Positions 16,424 to 24,492 are shown, counted from the first letter of the stretch. The stretch: DNA of 56,105 bases from Acidobacteriota bacterium (GCA_022340775.1 JAJDNH010000047.1:1-56105), one strand, 5' to 3'. A program made the numbers and translations. Notes: a model not told the origin generated them from the letters alone.

Positions 16424-17494
16424 TCAGTTCACAGGAGCCTTGAAGACGTTGTTGTCGATCATCTGTTGGAAGAAGTCGACCACGGTCTCCTCGAGCGGGC
16501 GGTAGGCCAGACCGAGCTCGCGGACGCCCTTGCCGTTGTCGGCCCTGAACGGCAGGCCGACGTTGCGGCTGATCACCTTGCGCGTCATGTTCTTGGTCAT
16601 CATGGGTCCGACGAGCCAGATCAGCCACTTGGGCACGGTGCGCGCGGGCAGGGGATAGCTGTTCCCGAAGTGTCCGCGAAGCACGGCGGCCAGATCGGCG
16701 AGGTCGGAGTTGTGGCCCGAGACGATGTACCTACCCTTGGCCTGCGGCGTGAAGCCCGCCCGGTAGTGGGCCTCGGCCAGGTCGCGCACGTCGACCACGC
16801 CGAGGCCCCACCGGGGCACGCCGGTCTTCATCGTGCCGTCGCCCAGCTGCCTGAAGATGGTGAAGCTCTCCGAGGTGCCGTTGGGGTTGATGCCCGGTCC
16901 CAGCACCAGGCTCGGGTTGACGGTCACCAGATCCCAACGGTCCTGCCCGCCGCAGATCTCCCACGCCTCGCGCTCAGCCAGGACCTTGGAGTACGAGTAC
17001 GGCTGGTGATCGACCGATGAGCTGGTGTTCCAGAGCTCCTCGGTGCAGACGCCGTTCGGAACATTCGGGAGATCGACGTTGTCGCCGTAGATGGCGGCGC
17101 AGCTGGAGGTCGCCACCACTCGCTTGACGGACGGGGTATGGTTGGCCTCCTCAAGCACGTTCCTCGTTCCGAGCTGCGCCGGCTCGATGAGGTCCTTCAC
17201 GGGGTCGTCGACGTTCGACGTGAACGGCGACGCGGTGTGAAACACCAGCTCACAGCCCCGCATGGCGTCGGCGTAGGAGCCGGGCTCCAGGAGGTCGGCC
17301 TTGAAGTATCGGATCGTGCCCGGTGCCTGGGCGGCGAGCGCGTTCAGGTATCGCAGCTTCGCCTCGTTGTCCGGATCGCGCACCGCCGCGTGCACGGTGT
17401 GGCCGCTGTCGAGCAGCTTCTTGACCAGCCAACCGGCCACGTACCCGGTCGCGCCGGTGACCATGACGGGCGCGTTGGGATCGATCGTTGCCAT
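16424..17494 (-). CDS. NAD(P)-dependent epimerase/dehydratase (extended SDR, dihydroflavonol-4-reductase-like)
   Basis: 356 residues. The Rossmann motif GATGYVAG is near residue 13, followed by KADLLEPGSY (NAD adenine binding). The catalytic YSYSKVLAE (YxxxK) is at about residue 170, with an upstream Ser in ATSSCAAIYG. Length and motifs match the dihydroflavonol-4-reductase-like or 3-beta-HSD-like branch of extended SDRs. The ATG at 17494 has AGGGAGG six bases upstream; the ATG two codons earlier abuts that site and is less likely. Soluble and cytoplasmic; the substrate cannot be inferred. It is convergent with the small hypothetical gene and preceded by a repeat-rich gap. Confidence 0.9.
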   Translation of the reverse strand: MATIDPNAPVMVTGATGYVAGWLVKKLLDSGHTVHAAVRDPDNEAKLRYLNALAAQAPGTIRYFKADLLEPGSYADAMRGCELVFHTASPFTSNVDDPVKDLIEPAQLGTRNVLEEANHTPSVKRVVATSSCAAIYGDNVDLPNVPNGVCTEELWNTSSSVDHQPYSYSKVLAEREAWEICGGQDRWDLVTVNPSLVLGPGINPNGTSESFTIFRQLGDGTMKTGVPRWGLGVVDVRDLAEAHYRAGFTPQAKGRYIVSGHNSDLADLAAVLRGHFGNSYPLPARTVPKWLIWLVGPMMTKNMTRKVISRNVGLPFRADNGKGVRELGLAYRPLEETVVDFFQQMIDNNVFKAPVN

Positions 17495-17570
17495 GTGCAT
17501 CCTCCCTTGCAGATCAGAGAACGCGGTTCCGTTTCGATGCATTCAGGGTAGCACCGCCCCCGCCCGCCAG

Positions 17571-17657
17571 ATGATTAAGTGACTGAGAGATTGAGTGATG
17601 AGGTTCTCCAGCCCGCCCGGGGGGATCGCTAGACCCTCGAGGCTAGACGCGAGACGC
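17571..17657. repeat. Short-period intergenic repeat modules (gap 17495-17895)
   Basis: GATGATTAAGTGACTGAG (period 8-9) and GAGGCTAGACGCGAGACG (period 7) runs lie in the divergent 401-bp gap. Further right are a GC-rich CCCCGCGGCGGGG hairpin near 17707 and an AT-rich ACATATATAGTCAC stretch near 17842 that may be part of the promoter of the downstream EEP gene. Confidence 0.65.
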
Positions 17658-17895
17658 GCCCCCCCCTCCCGGGGAAGGCAGGTACAGCGCCCTGTCTCCA
17701 GAGACGGCCCCGCGGCGGGGCGAAGACGGAGCGGAAGGAGGCGAGCGGCCATCCCGCCGCGGGTGGCGCGGTCGTCTGACCCGGTATCGGGCGGTTGAGG
17801 CCTGCCTGTTCCATTCGAGGCCTGGCGCTGGACCTGTCTGGGACATATATAGTCACTATCAACCAAGTCGAGAATGACTCTCAAGGAGAGATATC

Positions 17896-18876
17896 ATGCC
17901 CGCCATCACAGACACTCCGCCCGAGGTCGTGAAGAAGGAGCTGAACGCACTGCGCGAGTCGCTCGGCCAGGCCATCCCCGCCAAGCAGGTCGACCGCAAC
18001 GTGCTGGTCGCGACGTGGAACCTGCGCGCCTTCGGAGGGCTCACGGAGAAGTGGATCTCGGAGCCGGGGGACAGCCCCAAGCGAGACCTCCAGTCCCTGC
18101 GAGTGATTGCGGAGATCATCTCCCACTTCGACGTCATCGCGCTGCAGGAGGTCCGCGCCAACCTCAAGGCCCTCCGTCACATGGTCAAGGCGCTCGGGCC
18201 GTCGTGGCAGTTCCTGATCACCGACGTGACCAAGGGCGATGCGGGCAACGGGGAGCGCATGGCCTTCATGTTCGACACCCGCAAGGTCGCGCTGTCGGGG
18301 CTGGCCTGCGAGCTGGTGGTTCCCAAGGAGCAGCTCGACAAGGTGGGCCCGGAAGCCCTCAACGAGCAGTTCGCCCGCATCCCCTACGCGGTCAGCTTCT
18401 ACTCGGGGGGCCGCACCTTCATCCTCGTCACGCTGCACATCAAGTACGGCGACACCGCCCAGGACCGCGTCCCCGAGCTCAAGGCCATCGGCCAGTGGAT
18501 GGCCGACTGGGCTCGCGACGTCAACGCCTACGACCACAACCTGATCGCGCTCGGCGACTTCAACATCGACCGCATCAATGACCCCCTCTACCAGGCGTTC
18601 ACCGCGGCCGGCTTGACGCCCGCGCCGGACCTGCAGAACAAGCCCCGCACGCTGTTCGCCAACCCCGCCGCCCCGGACCTGAGCCAGTTCTACGATCAGA
18701 TCGCCTGGTTCCCGAAGGACAGCGGCGCGCCCGCCCTCTCACTCACCTACCGCACCGGCGGCAACTACGATTTCATTCCCACCGCCATGCCCTCCAGGCA
18801 CCTGGACAAGACGGACCTGTCCTGGCACATTTCGGACCACTACCCACTGTGGGCGGAGTTCGGGGTCAGGGACTGA
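17896..18876 (+). CDS. EEP-superfamily (endonuclease/exonuclease/phosphatase) protein
   Basis: 326 residues, complete. The EEP core is clear: VATWNLRAF at about residue 38, DVIALQEVRANL at about 82, TLHIKYGD at about 178, LGDFNIDR at about 217 and the terminal SDHYPLWAEF. These supply the Asn, Glu, His, Asp-x-Asn and Asp-His residues used for Mg2+-dependent phosphodiester hydrolysis. There is no signal peptide; the 35-residue N-terminal extension is helical. It is a paralogue of the truncated gene at the left end (shared SHFD-IA-QEVR and TDVT-G-AGN-ERM segments). AAGGAGA lies upstream of the ATG. The substrate (DNA, RNA or lipid head group) is not determinable. It stands alone. Confidence 0.9.
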   Translation: MPAITDTPPEVVKKELNALRESLGQAIPAKQVDRNVLVATWNLRAFGGLTEKWISEPGDSPKRDLQSLRVIAEIISHFDVIALQEVRANLKALRHMVKALGPSWQFLITDVTKGDAGNGERMAFMFDTRKVALSGLACELVVPKEQLDKVGPEALNEQFARIPYAVSFYSGGRTFILVTLHIKYGDTAQDRVPELKAIGQWMADWARDVNAYDHNLIALGDFNIDRINDPLYQAFTAAGLTPAPDLQNKPRTLFANPAAPDLSQFYDQIAWFPKDSGAPALSLTYRTGGNYDFIPTAMPSRHLDKTDLSWHISDHYPLWAEFGVRD

Positions 18877-18895
18877 GGAACACCCGCCTTCCCGG

Positions 18896-19065
18896 CCAGG
18901 AGGTGAGGAAGTGAGAAGGTGAGGAAGTCCCGCCCACCCACCCGGTGATGAGATTACTAAGTGATTAATTTGTTAGGTGATTAGGGCCCGCCGCCCACCC
19001 AGTGACGGAGCGACGGAGTGACGGAGGCCGCCGCCCGCCCCGGAGGACGCAAGATGCGAGACGTG
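18896..19065. repeat. Short-period intergenic repeat modules
   Basis: GGAGGTGAGGAAGTGAGAAGG (B type), GTGATTAATTTGTTAGGTG (C type), AGTGACGGAGCGACGGAG (A type) and GACGCAAGATGCGAGACG (D type) sit one after another between convergent genes; this gap has the widest mix of module types. Confidence 0.8.
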
Positions 19066-19139
19066 TCCCACCCGCCCCAGAGAACGCGGGCTCACGGCGC
19101 TCCGGAGCAGGGTGCGTTCGACCGAGCGACCTCCGCTCG

Positions 19140-21779
19140 CTATTGCACCGGCGGCAGCAGGATGGCGTTGAACAGCAGCGGGTAGGCCCCTGGAGTCGAC
19201 GCCCGGAACTGCGGCGCGAACGCCGCCAGCGCCAGCTGCCCCTTGCCCTTGCGCACCCAGACCATGGCCGGGGTGTCGGCGATCGCCTTCTCGCCCTCGA
19301 TGTAGCCCGACAGCAGGACGTGCTTTTCGGGGTAGGTCAGGATGACGCGGCGGTCGGTGTCGAGCATCGGGATCGAGGTCCTCAGCACCGGCCGGCCGCG
19401 GGAGAACACGCCCAGGTGCTCGGGCAGTCCCCAGGTCAGCGGGTGCTCGGCCACGACCTTCACGGCGAGCAGCGAGCCGGGCACGTAGAGGCCGGCCTTG
19501 TCGGCGGCCTTGGTGGCGTCGGAGACCGGCAGCCGCTCGGTCTCCGGCTTCTCACCCTCGCCCTTGACCATCAGGCCGTCGGTGAACAGGTCGACCGAGC
19601 GGCCCCAGGCGAGGACGATCCCGCCCCCGTTGACGAACGAGCCGATGTTGACCAGCCCCTTGTTGCCCATCCCCTTGCTGTACTCGGGTGGGAGGTCGCT
19701 CACGAAGTAGCGGTCGCCGAACTTGCGCTCGCCCTTGACCAGGGTGTCCTTGCCGGCGCCCGGGAACACGATGACGTCGAAGCTCTTGGCAAGGTCGAGG
19801 GTGGCGAGATCGCCGGGATGGACCACCTTGTAGTGAACTCCGTAGACGTCGAACAGGTAGCGGGTCCAGCCCGCCGACATGTCGTGGAAGAACGTCTCAA
19901 CCAGCGCGATGCGGGGCGCGGTGACGGTGCGGGCGGGAACGTCGGGCGCAGCGGTCAGGACCAGCGGCGGCACCGAGGCTGCACGGAGCACGACGGCGAG
20001 GCGGTCGGCCGACTTGGCGGCGGGAAGCAGGAAGCTGCCCGCAGGCAGCACGCCAGCCGGGGTCTTGGTTTCCTTCTCGGTGCGCTCGACCGTGAGGCCG
20101 GCGTCGAGTGCCGCGAACGCGGCGGCGAAGCTGGCGTTGTCACTCGACGGGTAGGCCAGGCCCCAGTAGGGACCGGCCGGCAGCGTCGGCGCCGGTCCTC
20201 GCAGCTGCTCTGCGGTCACCGCCTCGAGGTTGGCGTCGAGCTCGGCGGAGCGGGTCTTGACCGGGAAGCACTCGAGGTTCCAGTGCAGTGGCAGCGACCA
20301 GCTGGTAACGTCGTAGGGCTTGATGATCTCCCCGTTCGGCGTGTAGTGGCGGACCGGGTAGGTCTGGGGCTCCATGACCTCCTTGACGAATGCCCGGTAC
20401 GGCTGGGCGAGGGAAACGACCACGGCGCCCGCGCTCACCGCCCGCTCCCCGATGACGACGTCTCGGGTCAGGCGGGCAACCTTGACCCCGTGCTTCTCGA
20501 GCAGCGCCACCAGGTCGGCGAGCGCGCCGCGGTCGCGCTGGTGGGCCGGCAGCACGTAGTCGTAGGGCGGCTCGGTGCGGCCCTCGGCGACCTCTTTGCG
20601 GCACAGGTCGTTGCGGTAGCGGAGGATGGCGGCGCGGTTCTCCGAGGCAGTGGCGAGAATCGAGCGCATCGAGCTCAGCTCGTACGACACGATGTTGCCG
20701 AGGTGCCACCAGCCGCCCGGCCACGGGTCCGGCATGTTGACGCCCTTCTTGTACTCGGCCAAACCCTTGCCGCTGACGTGGAGCTCGGTCGGCTCGACGA
20801 AGATCGGCGTCGCGACCTTACAGCTGGCGGCCTCGGTGAGGAAGCTGATGACGTTCTTCCACAGCGAGGTCTCGGTCGAGCCCGGCCAGTAGTTGTCGAA
20901 CTCCCAGTGGCTGACCACGCCCTGCTCGCCGTCGGCGCCCATGTCGCGCTGCAAGGCGGCGCCGAATACCGCCATCCAGTTCCACAGCCCCTCATCGATG
21001 TTGACGGCGATCGGGTCATGGTTGACGGGCACGAAGTAGCGGGGGCCGGTCTGCCCCATCTGGTGCTTCTCGACCAGCACCTGAGGGTACCATTCGGTCG
21101 AGAACAGCCGGTTGATGACGCGGGTGTCGGCCTGGGTCAGCGACACGAAATCGCGGTTGTTGTCGTGGCCAACGTACTTGTGGTAGACGCCCGGCAGGAA
21201 CCCGCCCTCGTACTTGGTGCCGAGTTGCTTGCGGTAGTACTTGACCACCATGTCCATGCCGTCCGGGTTGTGGTTGGGCACCACCATCCAGACCACATTG
21301 CCCAGCTGGGCCAGCACCGCGGGGTCGCTGGTGGTCGCGAGCTCGTACGCGTACAGCGGCAGGCTCTGGCTCGGAGCGACCTCGGTCGAGTGCATCGAGA
21401 GGGTGGCCATGACGAACACCGGAGAGTCGGCGATCAGCTGGTCGCGGACCCCGGCCGGGATGTCCGGGTCGAGCGCGAGCCGCCGGTTCACGTCCTTCAG
21501 CTGGTCGAGGCGTGCGATGTTGTCCGGCGAGGACATGAACAGCACCTCCATCGGCCTTCCGAGAGGCGAGTGGCCGACCTCGCGCAGCTCGAGCCGCGGC
21601 GATGCGGCCGCCAGCTTGTCTAGGTAGGCGATCAGCTGCTCGTAGTCGATCAGGTTGCGATCCGAGCCGGGCACGAAGCCGAAGAAGTCTTCGGGCTTCT
21701 GGGGGGGGTCGGCGGGAAGCGCCGGCGCCATCGCCAACACCAGGAGAGACAGGGTCAGGACACGGATCAAGCGACGCAT
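19140..21779 (-). CDS. Secreted M14 zinc carboxypeptidase-family protein with C-terminal GATase-like domain
   Basis: 879 residues with a signal peptide (MRRLIRVLTLSLLVLAMAPALPAD). The zinc ligands HSTE (HxxE; His at about residue 130, Glu at about 133) follow VFVMATLSMH, and the substrate-binding loop VPNHNPDGMD is at about residue 168. NRDFVSLTQADTR and RYFVPVNHDP follow. A C-terminal region at about residues 590-760 (IALVETFFHDMSAGWTRYLFD, FDVIVFPGAGK) resembles a class I glutamine-amidotransferase-like fold, as seen in other large M14 family proteins of Acidobacteria and Bacteroidota. It probably degrades peptides in the periplasm or outside. GGAGG lies five bases before the ATG at 21779. 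The gene is divergent from the subtilase at 22242. The 873-codon antisense ORF over it is a shadow. Confidence 0.88.
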   Translation of the reverse strand: MRRLIRVLTLSLLVLAMAPALPADPPQKPEDFFGFVPGSDRNLIDYEQLIAYLDKLAAASPRLELREVGHSPLGRPMEVLFMSSPDNIARLDQLKDVNRRLALDPDIPAGVRDQLIADSPVFVMATLSMHSTEVAPSQSLPLYAYELATTSDPAVLAQLGNVVWMVVPNHNPDGMDMVVKYYRKQLGTKYEGGFLPGVYHKYVGHDNNRDFVSLTQADTRVINRLFSTEWYPQVLVEKHQMGQTGPRYFVPVNHDPIAVNIDEGLWNWMAVFGAALQRDMGADGEQGVVSHWEFDNYWPGSTETSLWKNVISFLTEAASCKVATPIFVEPTELHVSGKGLAEYKKGVNMPDPWPGGWWHLGNIVSYELSSMRSILATASENRAAILRYRNDLCRKEVAEGRTEPPYDYVLPAHQRDRGALADLVALLEKHGVKVARLTRDVVIGERAVSAGAVVVSLAQPYRAFVKEVMEPQTYPVRHYTPNGEIIKPYDVTSWSLPLHWNLECFPVKTRSAELDANLEAVTAEQLRGPAPTLPAGPYWGLAYPSSDNASFAAAFAALDAGLTVERTEKETKTPAGVLPAGSFLLPAAKSADRLAVVLRAASVPPLVLTAAPDVPARTVTAPRIALVETFFHDMSAGWTRYLFDVYGVHYKVVHPGDLATLDLAKSFDVIVFPGAGKDTLVKGERKFGDRYFVSDLPPEYSKGMGNKGLVNIGSFVNGGGIVLAWGRSVDLFTDGLMVKGEGEKPETERLPVSDATKAADKAGLYVPGSLLAVKVVAEHPLTWGLPEHLGVFSRGRPVLRTSIPMLDTDRRVILTYPEKHVLLSGYIEGEKAIADTPAMVWVRKGKGQLALAAFAPQFRASTPGAYPLLFNAILLPPVQ

Positions 21780-21839
21780 GGCGACCTCCATCGAAAGGCT
21801 GACCGATCGTAGCACGGGGGACCCTGCCGCCCGGGCCAG

Positions 21840-21901
21840 TAACGGAGTGACGAAGTGACGAAGTGACGGAGAACCCCCACCCAACCAGGGAAACGGAAGA
21901 C
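21840..21901. repeat. Last short-period repeat modules (gap 21780-22241)
   Basis: AACGGAGTGACGAAGTGACG (period 8) and GGGAAACGGAAGACG. These are the rightmost modules in the window; none is seen from about 21.9 kb to the right end. Confidence 0.75.
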
Positions 21902-21968
21902 GACCCCACTCCCACTCGAAGAAACCGAGCGCGGCGCGATCCGAAGCCTGGGCCGCCCGGGTACGGGT

Positions 21969-22009
21969 GGAATCCGTACAAGAACTTCCGAGTGTGCGGA
22001 TTCCGTACA
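21969..22009. promoter_or_regulatory. Paired 12-mer direct repeat, possible operator
   Basis: GGAATCCGTACA and GGATTCCGTACA differ at one base and lie 29 bp apart start to start, in the divergent gap between the M14 peptidase and the subtilase. The GGAATCC/GGATTCC parts are also inverted complements. An AT-rich patch (TAGATAAATCAATAAAACTG) follows. This may be a regulator-binding region. Confidence 0.3.
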
Positions 22010-22166
22010 CGTTCCTCTCCTTAGATAAATCAATAAAACTGAGTCACTTAGACGAATAGACCCGCCATTGGCTGTGTCCGGAAACCGGACGCGACGGCCG
22101 GGAGCTGGCCCGACGCGTCCTCATTAAGATACTGATAAAACAACTCTTATGCGATTCATCGATGGC

Positions 22167-22182
22167 TGGCACCATGGTTGCT
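22167..22182 (+). promoter_or_regulatory. Sigma-54 (-24/-12) promoter candidate for the secreted subtilase
   Basis: TGGCACCATGGTTGCT matches the RpoN consensus TGGCACG-N4-TTGCW at every fixed position except the seventh, with correct GG-GC spacing. It lies 60 bp upstream of the subtilase ATG, leaving a plausible leader of about 48 nt with a Shine-Dalgarno site. Confidence 0.6.
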
Positions 22183-22241
22183 CTTCTTCTGCGCCGAACG
22201 GCCCCATGCAGGGGCCGGACAGAGAACAGGGAGGTGCCACC

Positions 22242-23705
22242 ATGAAAACCAGGATTCACCATGTCCAGCTCGTCGCGTTGGGAGCTGCCCTGATGCTTGC
22301 AACCCCTCTCCTCGCGGGTGTTCGAAAGGTCGACCGGCCGGTCCCCGGACAGTACATCGTCATCCTCAAGGCCGATGCAGCCCGGGGACCGGCCGAGCCG
22401 GCCACCAGCGGCCCCGCAGTCGCCGACGTCGCCCGCTCGCTGGCAGCCCAGCACCAAGGGCGGCTGGGACGCGTCTTCCAGCACGCCGTCAGGGGTTTCG
22501 TCATCGACGCATCGGAGCGGGACGCCGAGAGCCTTGCCACCGACCCCCGGGTCGCGTACGTGGTCGAGGACGGCGTCGTCCAGGCATCCGGTGTACAGGT
22601 CGACCCGCCATCATGGGGGCTCGACCGGATCGACCAGCAGGCTCTGCCGCTGGACGGCCAGTACGTGTACTACGGCGACGGAACGGGCGTGAACCTCTAT
22701 GTCATCGACAGCGGTGTTCTCAGCACCCACTCGGACTTCACCGGCCGGGTGGACACCGTCAACGCCTTCACCGCCATCGATGACGGCCGCTGGACCGAGG
22801 ACTGCGCTGGCCACGGCACGATGGTCGCAGGAGTCGCCGCCGGCGCCAGCTACGGAGTTGCCAAGGGAGCCACGATCCACCCCGTGCGGGTCCTCGACTG
22901 CAACGCCAGCGGCCAGGTGTCCGGGATCATCGCCGGCATTGACTGGGTCACGGCGAACCACCAGTCGCCGGCGGTTGCCAACCTCAGCGTGACCACCGGA
23001 GCCAACCAGGCCCTGGACGATGCGGTCGCCAACTCCATCGCTGACGGGGTTGTCTTCACCGTCGCTGCCGGCAACGGCGCGGTCCCGGCTTGCGATCTGT
23101 CGCCGGGCCGCGTGTACCAGGCGCTCACCGTCGGCGCTTCCGCCGCCACCGACCAGCGCGCGGCCTTCTCCAACTATGGTTACTGCGTCGACCTGTTCGC
23201 GCCGGGCACCGATATCACATCCGCCTGGATCGGCAGCGACACCGCCTCCATGACCGGGGATGGGACGTCCTTCTCGGCGCCCGCTGTCGCCGGTACCGCG
23301 GCCCTGTACCTGGAGCAGAACCCGTCGGCCACCCCGGACGAGGTCTCGTGGGCAATCATCAACTCGGCAACCCACGCGGTCCCCGACGACGGGAGTGGGT
23401 CGACCGACCTCCTCCTGTACTCGGCGTTCGTCGGCGAGGGGATTGACCAGCCGCCCTACCCCGCCCTCACCTTCAGCTGCAGCGGCCGCCGCTGTCAGTT
23501 TGACGCTTCAGCATCGGCCGACGACTACGGTATCGTCATGTACAGCTGGGACTTCGGCGACGGCACGATGGCTGGTGGAAAGAAGACCAAGAAGGTCGGC
23601 CACCGGTTCCCGAAGGTCGGAGACGTCTTCACCGTCACGCTTACGGTCACCGACACGATCGGTCAGTCCAGCTTGCTCCAGCAGCAAGTCAGGTTCTCTT
23701 ACTGA
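22242..23705 (+). CDS. Secreted proteinase-K-like subtilase (S8A) with I9 propeptide and PKD domain
   Basis: 487 residues. Signal peptide at 1-26 (MKTRIHHVQLVALGAALMLATPLLAG). An inhibitor I9 propeptide at about 35-115 begins VPGQYIVILKAD and ends at RVAYVVEDGVVQ. The S8 catalytic domain has Asp in NLYVIDSGVLSTHSDF, His in CAGHGTMVAGVAAG, Asn in TVAAGNG and Ser in GDGTSFSAPAVAG. A C-terminal PKD domain contains YSWDFGDGTMAGG and FTVTLTVTD. The order is that of secreted, autoprocessed proteinase-K-type endopeptidases. The ATG at 22242 has GGGAGG seven bases upstream, and the internal start gives a proper signal peptide. A sigma-54-like promoter precedes it and a strong hairpin follows it. The lasso operon runs convergently from the right. 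Confidence 0.93.
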   Translation: MKTRIHHVQLVALGAALMLATPLLAGVRKVDRPVPGQYIVILKADAARGPAEPATSGPAVADVARSLAAQHQGRLGRVFQHAVRGFVIDASERDAESLATDPRVAYVVEDGVVQASGVQVDPPSWGLDRIDQQALPLDGQYVYYGDGTGVNLYVIDSGVLSTHSDFTGRVDTVNAFTAIDDGRWTEDCAGHGTMVAGVAAGASYGVAKGATIHPVRVLDCNASGQVSGIIAGIDWVTANHQSPAVANLSVTTGANQALDDAVANSIADGVVFTVAAGNGAVPACDLSPGRVYQALTVGASAATDQRAAFSNYGYCVDLFAPGTDITSAWIGSDTASMTGDGTSFSAPAVAGTAALYLEQNPSATPDEVSWAIINSATHAVPDDGSGSTDLLLYSAFVGEGIDQPPYPALTFSCSGRRCQFDASASADDYGIVMYSWDFGDGTMAGGKKTKKVGHRFPKVGDVFTVTLTVTDTIGQSSLLQQQVRFSY

Positions 23706-23732
23706 GGGCACCCCCCGACTCTGTCGGGTGGA

Positions 23733-23767
23733 GATCACCCCCGGCCGGCAACCGGTCGGGGGTGATC
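23733..23767. terminator. Bidirectional hairpin terminator between subtilase and lasso operon
   Basis: GATCACCCCCG pairs with CGGGGGTGATC around a CCGG-rich inner stem-loop, followed by GTTT. It sits midway in the 75-bp gap between two convergent stop codons, so it can serve both transcripts. The T tract is short. Confidence 0.65.
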
Positions 23768-23780
23768 GTTTCAGCGCCTG

Positions 23781-24227
23781 TCATTCACTCCGTAGCGGAT
23801 GGAACCCCGCAAGCAGCTCCGGGGACTCTCCGACCGGACCGGCCGGGCCTGCCAGCCAGGCGTGCGCCGCCACACCCTCGCCATCCCGGACGACACCGAC
23901 ACGGACGGTGGTTGGAATCCCCCGCCTGGCCAGCATGTCCCGCAGGACGAGGGCCCGGGCCAGGCAGCGGGGCCGCACGACGTGGAGGCGCGCGGCAGCT
24001 GCCACCAGGCGGTGCAGGCGCTCACCGGTGGCGCGGTCACAGGGGCAGCCGTCCGTCTCGGCGGCGCCGGCGGCGGGAACGGGCTCCAATGCGGCGCCGG
24101 CACGCCGGCCGAGAGACATCGAAGCGCCGGCCAACCGGACCCACGCCTCGGCGAGAGCGAGCCAGTCACTCCGGTCGAGGCCGGCGGCGAAGGCCGCTCT
24201 ACGGCGCCACGCGCTCGACCAGGCCAT
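23781..24227 (-). CDS. Lasso peptide B2 protein (transglutaminase-like leader peptidase)
   Basis: 148 residues, the typical size of stand-alone lasso B2 enzymes (Pfam Transglut_core3). The catalytic Cys lies in RPRCLARALVLRDMLARRGIP and the His in VAAHAWLAG. The position expected for the catalytic Asp, twelve residues after the His as in McjB, is occupied by Glu (PVGESPE). B2 removes the leader from the precursor, generating the free core amine for cyclisation. The ATG at 24227 lies 29 bp inside the end of the B1 gene and has GGAG four bases upstream, so translation is likely coupled. It is the last gene of the operon, 14 bp from the terminator hairpin. The function is by family; the Asp-to-Glu change may be a tolerated variant. 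Confidence 0.88.
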   Translation of the reverse strand: MAWSSAWRRRAAFAAGLDRSDWLALAEAWVRLAGASMSLGRRAGAALEPVPAAGAAETDGCPCDRATGERLHRLVAAAARLHVVRPRCLARALVLRDMLARRGIPTTVRVGVVRDGEGVAAHAWLAGPAGPVGESPELLAGFHPLRSE

Positions 24228-24492
24228 GCTTCTCCAACTCCTTCACCAGCTCCATCAGGTCCGCCCAGGCCTCGTCCTCTCCCACCTCATAGCGGTCGAC
24301 GATCTCGCGGTGGACCCGGTCCAGCGCCGTGGGCCGGTCGAGCTGCTCCCAGACCACCGAGCCGACCTCGTTGAGGCCGAAGTAGCGACGCGCTCCGGGA
24401 GCCAGCAGGACCATCTCCCCGTCGACCTCGGCGAACAGGACGTCGGACCGGCGGGCCACCACGGTCGCGGGGTTCAGCTCATCCCCGCTCAT
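24199..24492 (-). CDS. Lasso peptide B1 protein (PqqD-like RRE)
   Basis: 97 residues. The sequence VLFAEVDGEMVLLAPGARRYFGLNEVGSVVWEQLDRP followed by a helical tail is the PqqD fold used as the RiPP recognition element. In split lasso systems B1 binds the leader peptide and presents it to B2. The ATG at 24492 overlaps the stop of the kinase gene as ATGA. The track starts 74 codons earlier inside the kinase gene, which is not supported. Its last 29 bases overlap B2. In this context the call is strong. Confidence 0.9.
   Translation of the reverse strand: MSGDELNPATVVARRSDVLFAEVDGEMVLLAPGARRYFGLNEVGSVVWEQLDRPTALDRVHREIVDRYEVGEDEAWADLMELVKELEKHGLVERVAP

Noticed and set aside
19002-21623. 873-codon plus-strand ORF opposite the M14 peptidase, and other long antisense ORFs (64-1548, 25773-27623, 29434-31719, 36072-38210, 53040-55019)
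   Set aside because: Their composition is His/Arg/Gly/Ala-rich with no domain, and the opposite strands carry clear catalytic motifs and signal peptides. They are high-GC frame shadows.
1921-21901. Repeat modules as a CRISPR array
   Set aside because: Units are 7-8 nt and contiguous, without conserved 24-40-nt repeats or unique spacers, and no cas genes are present.
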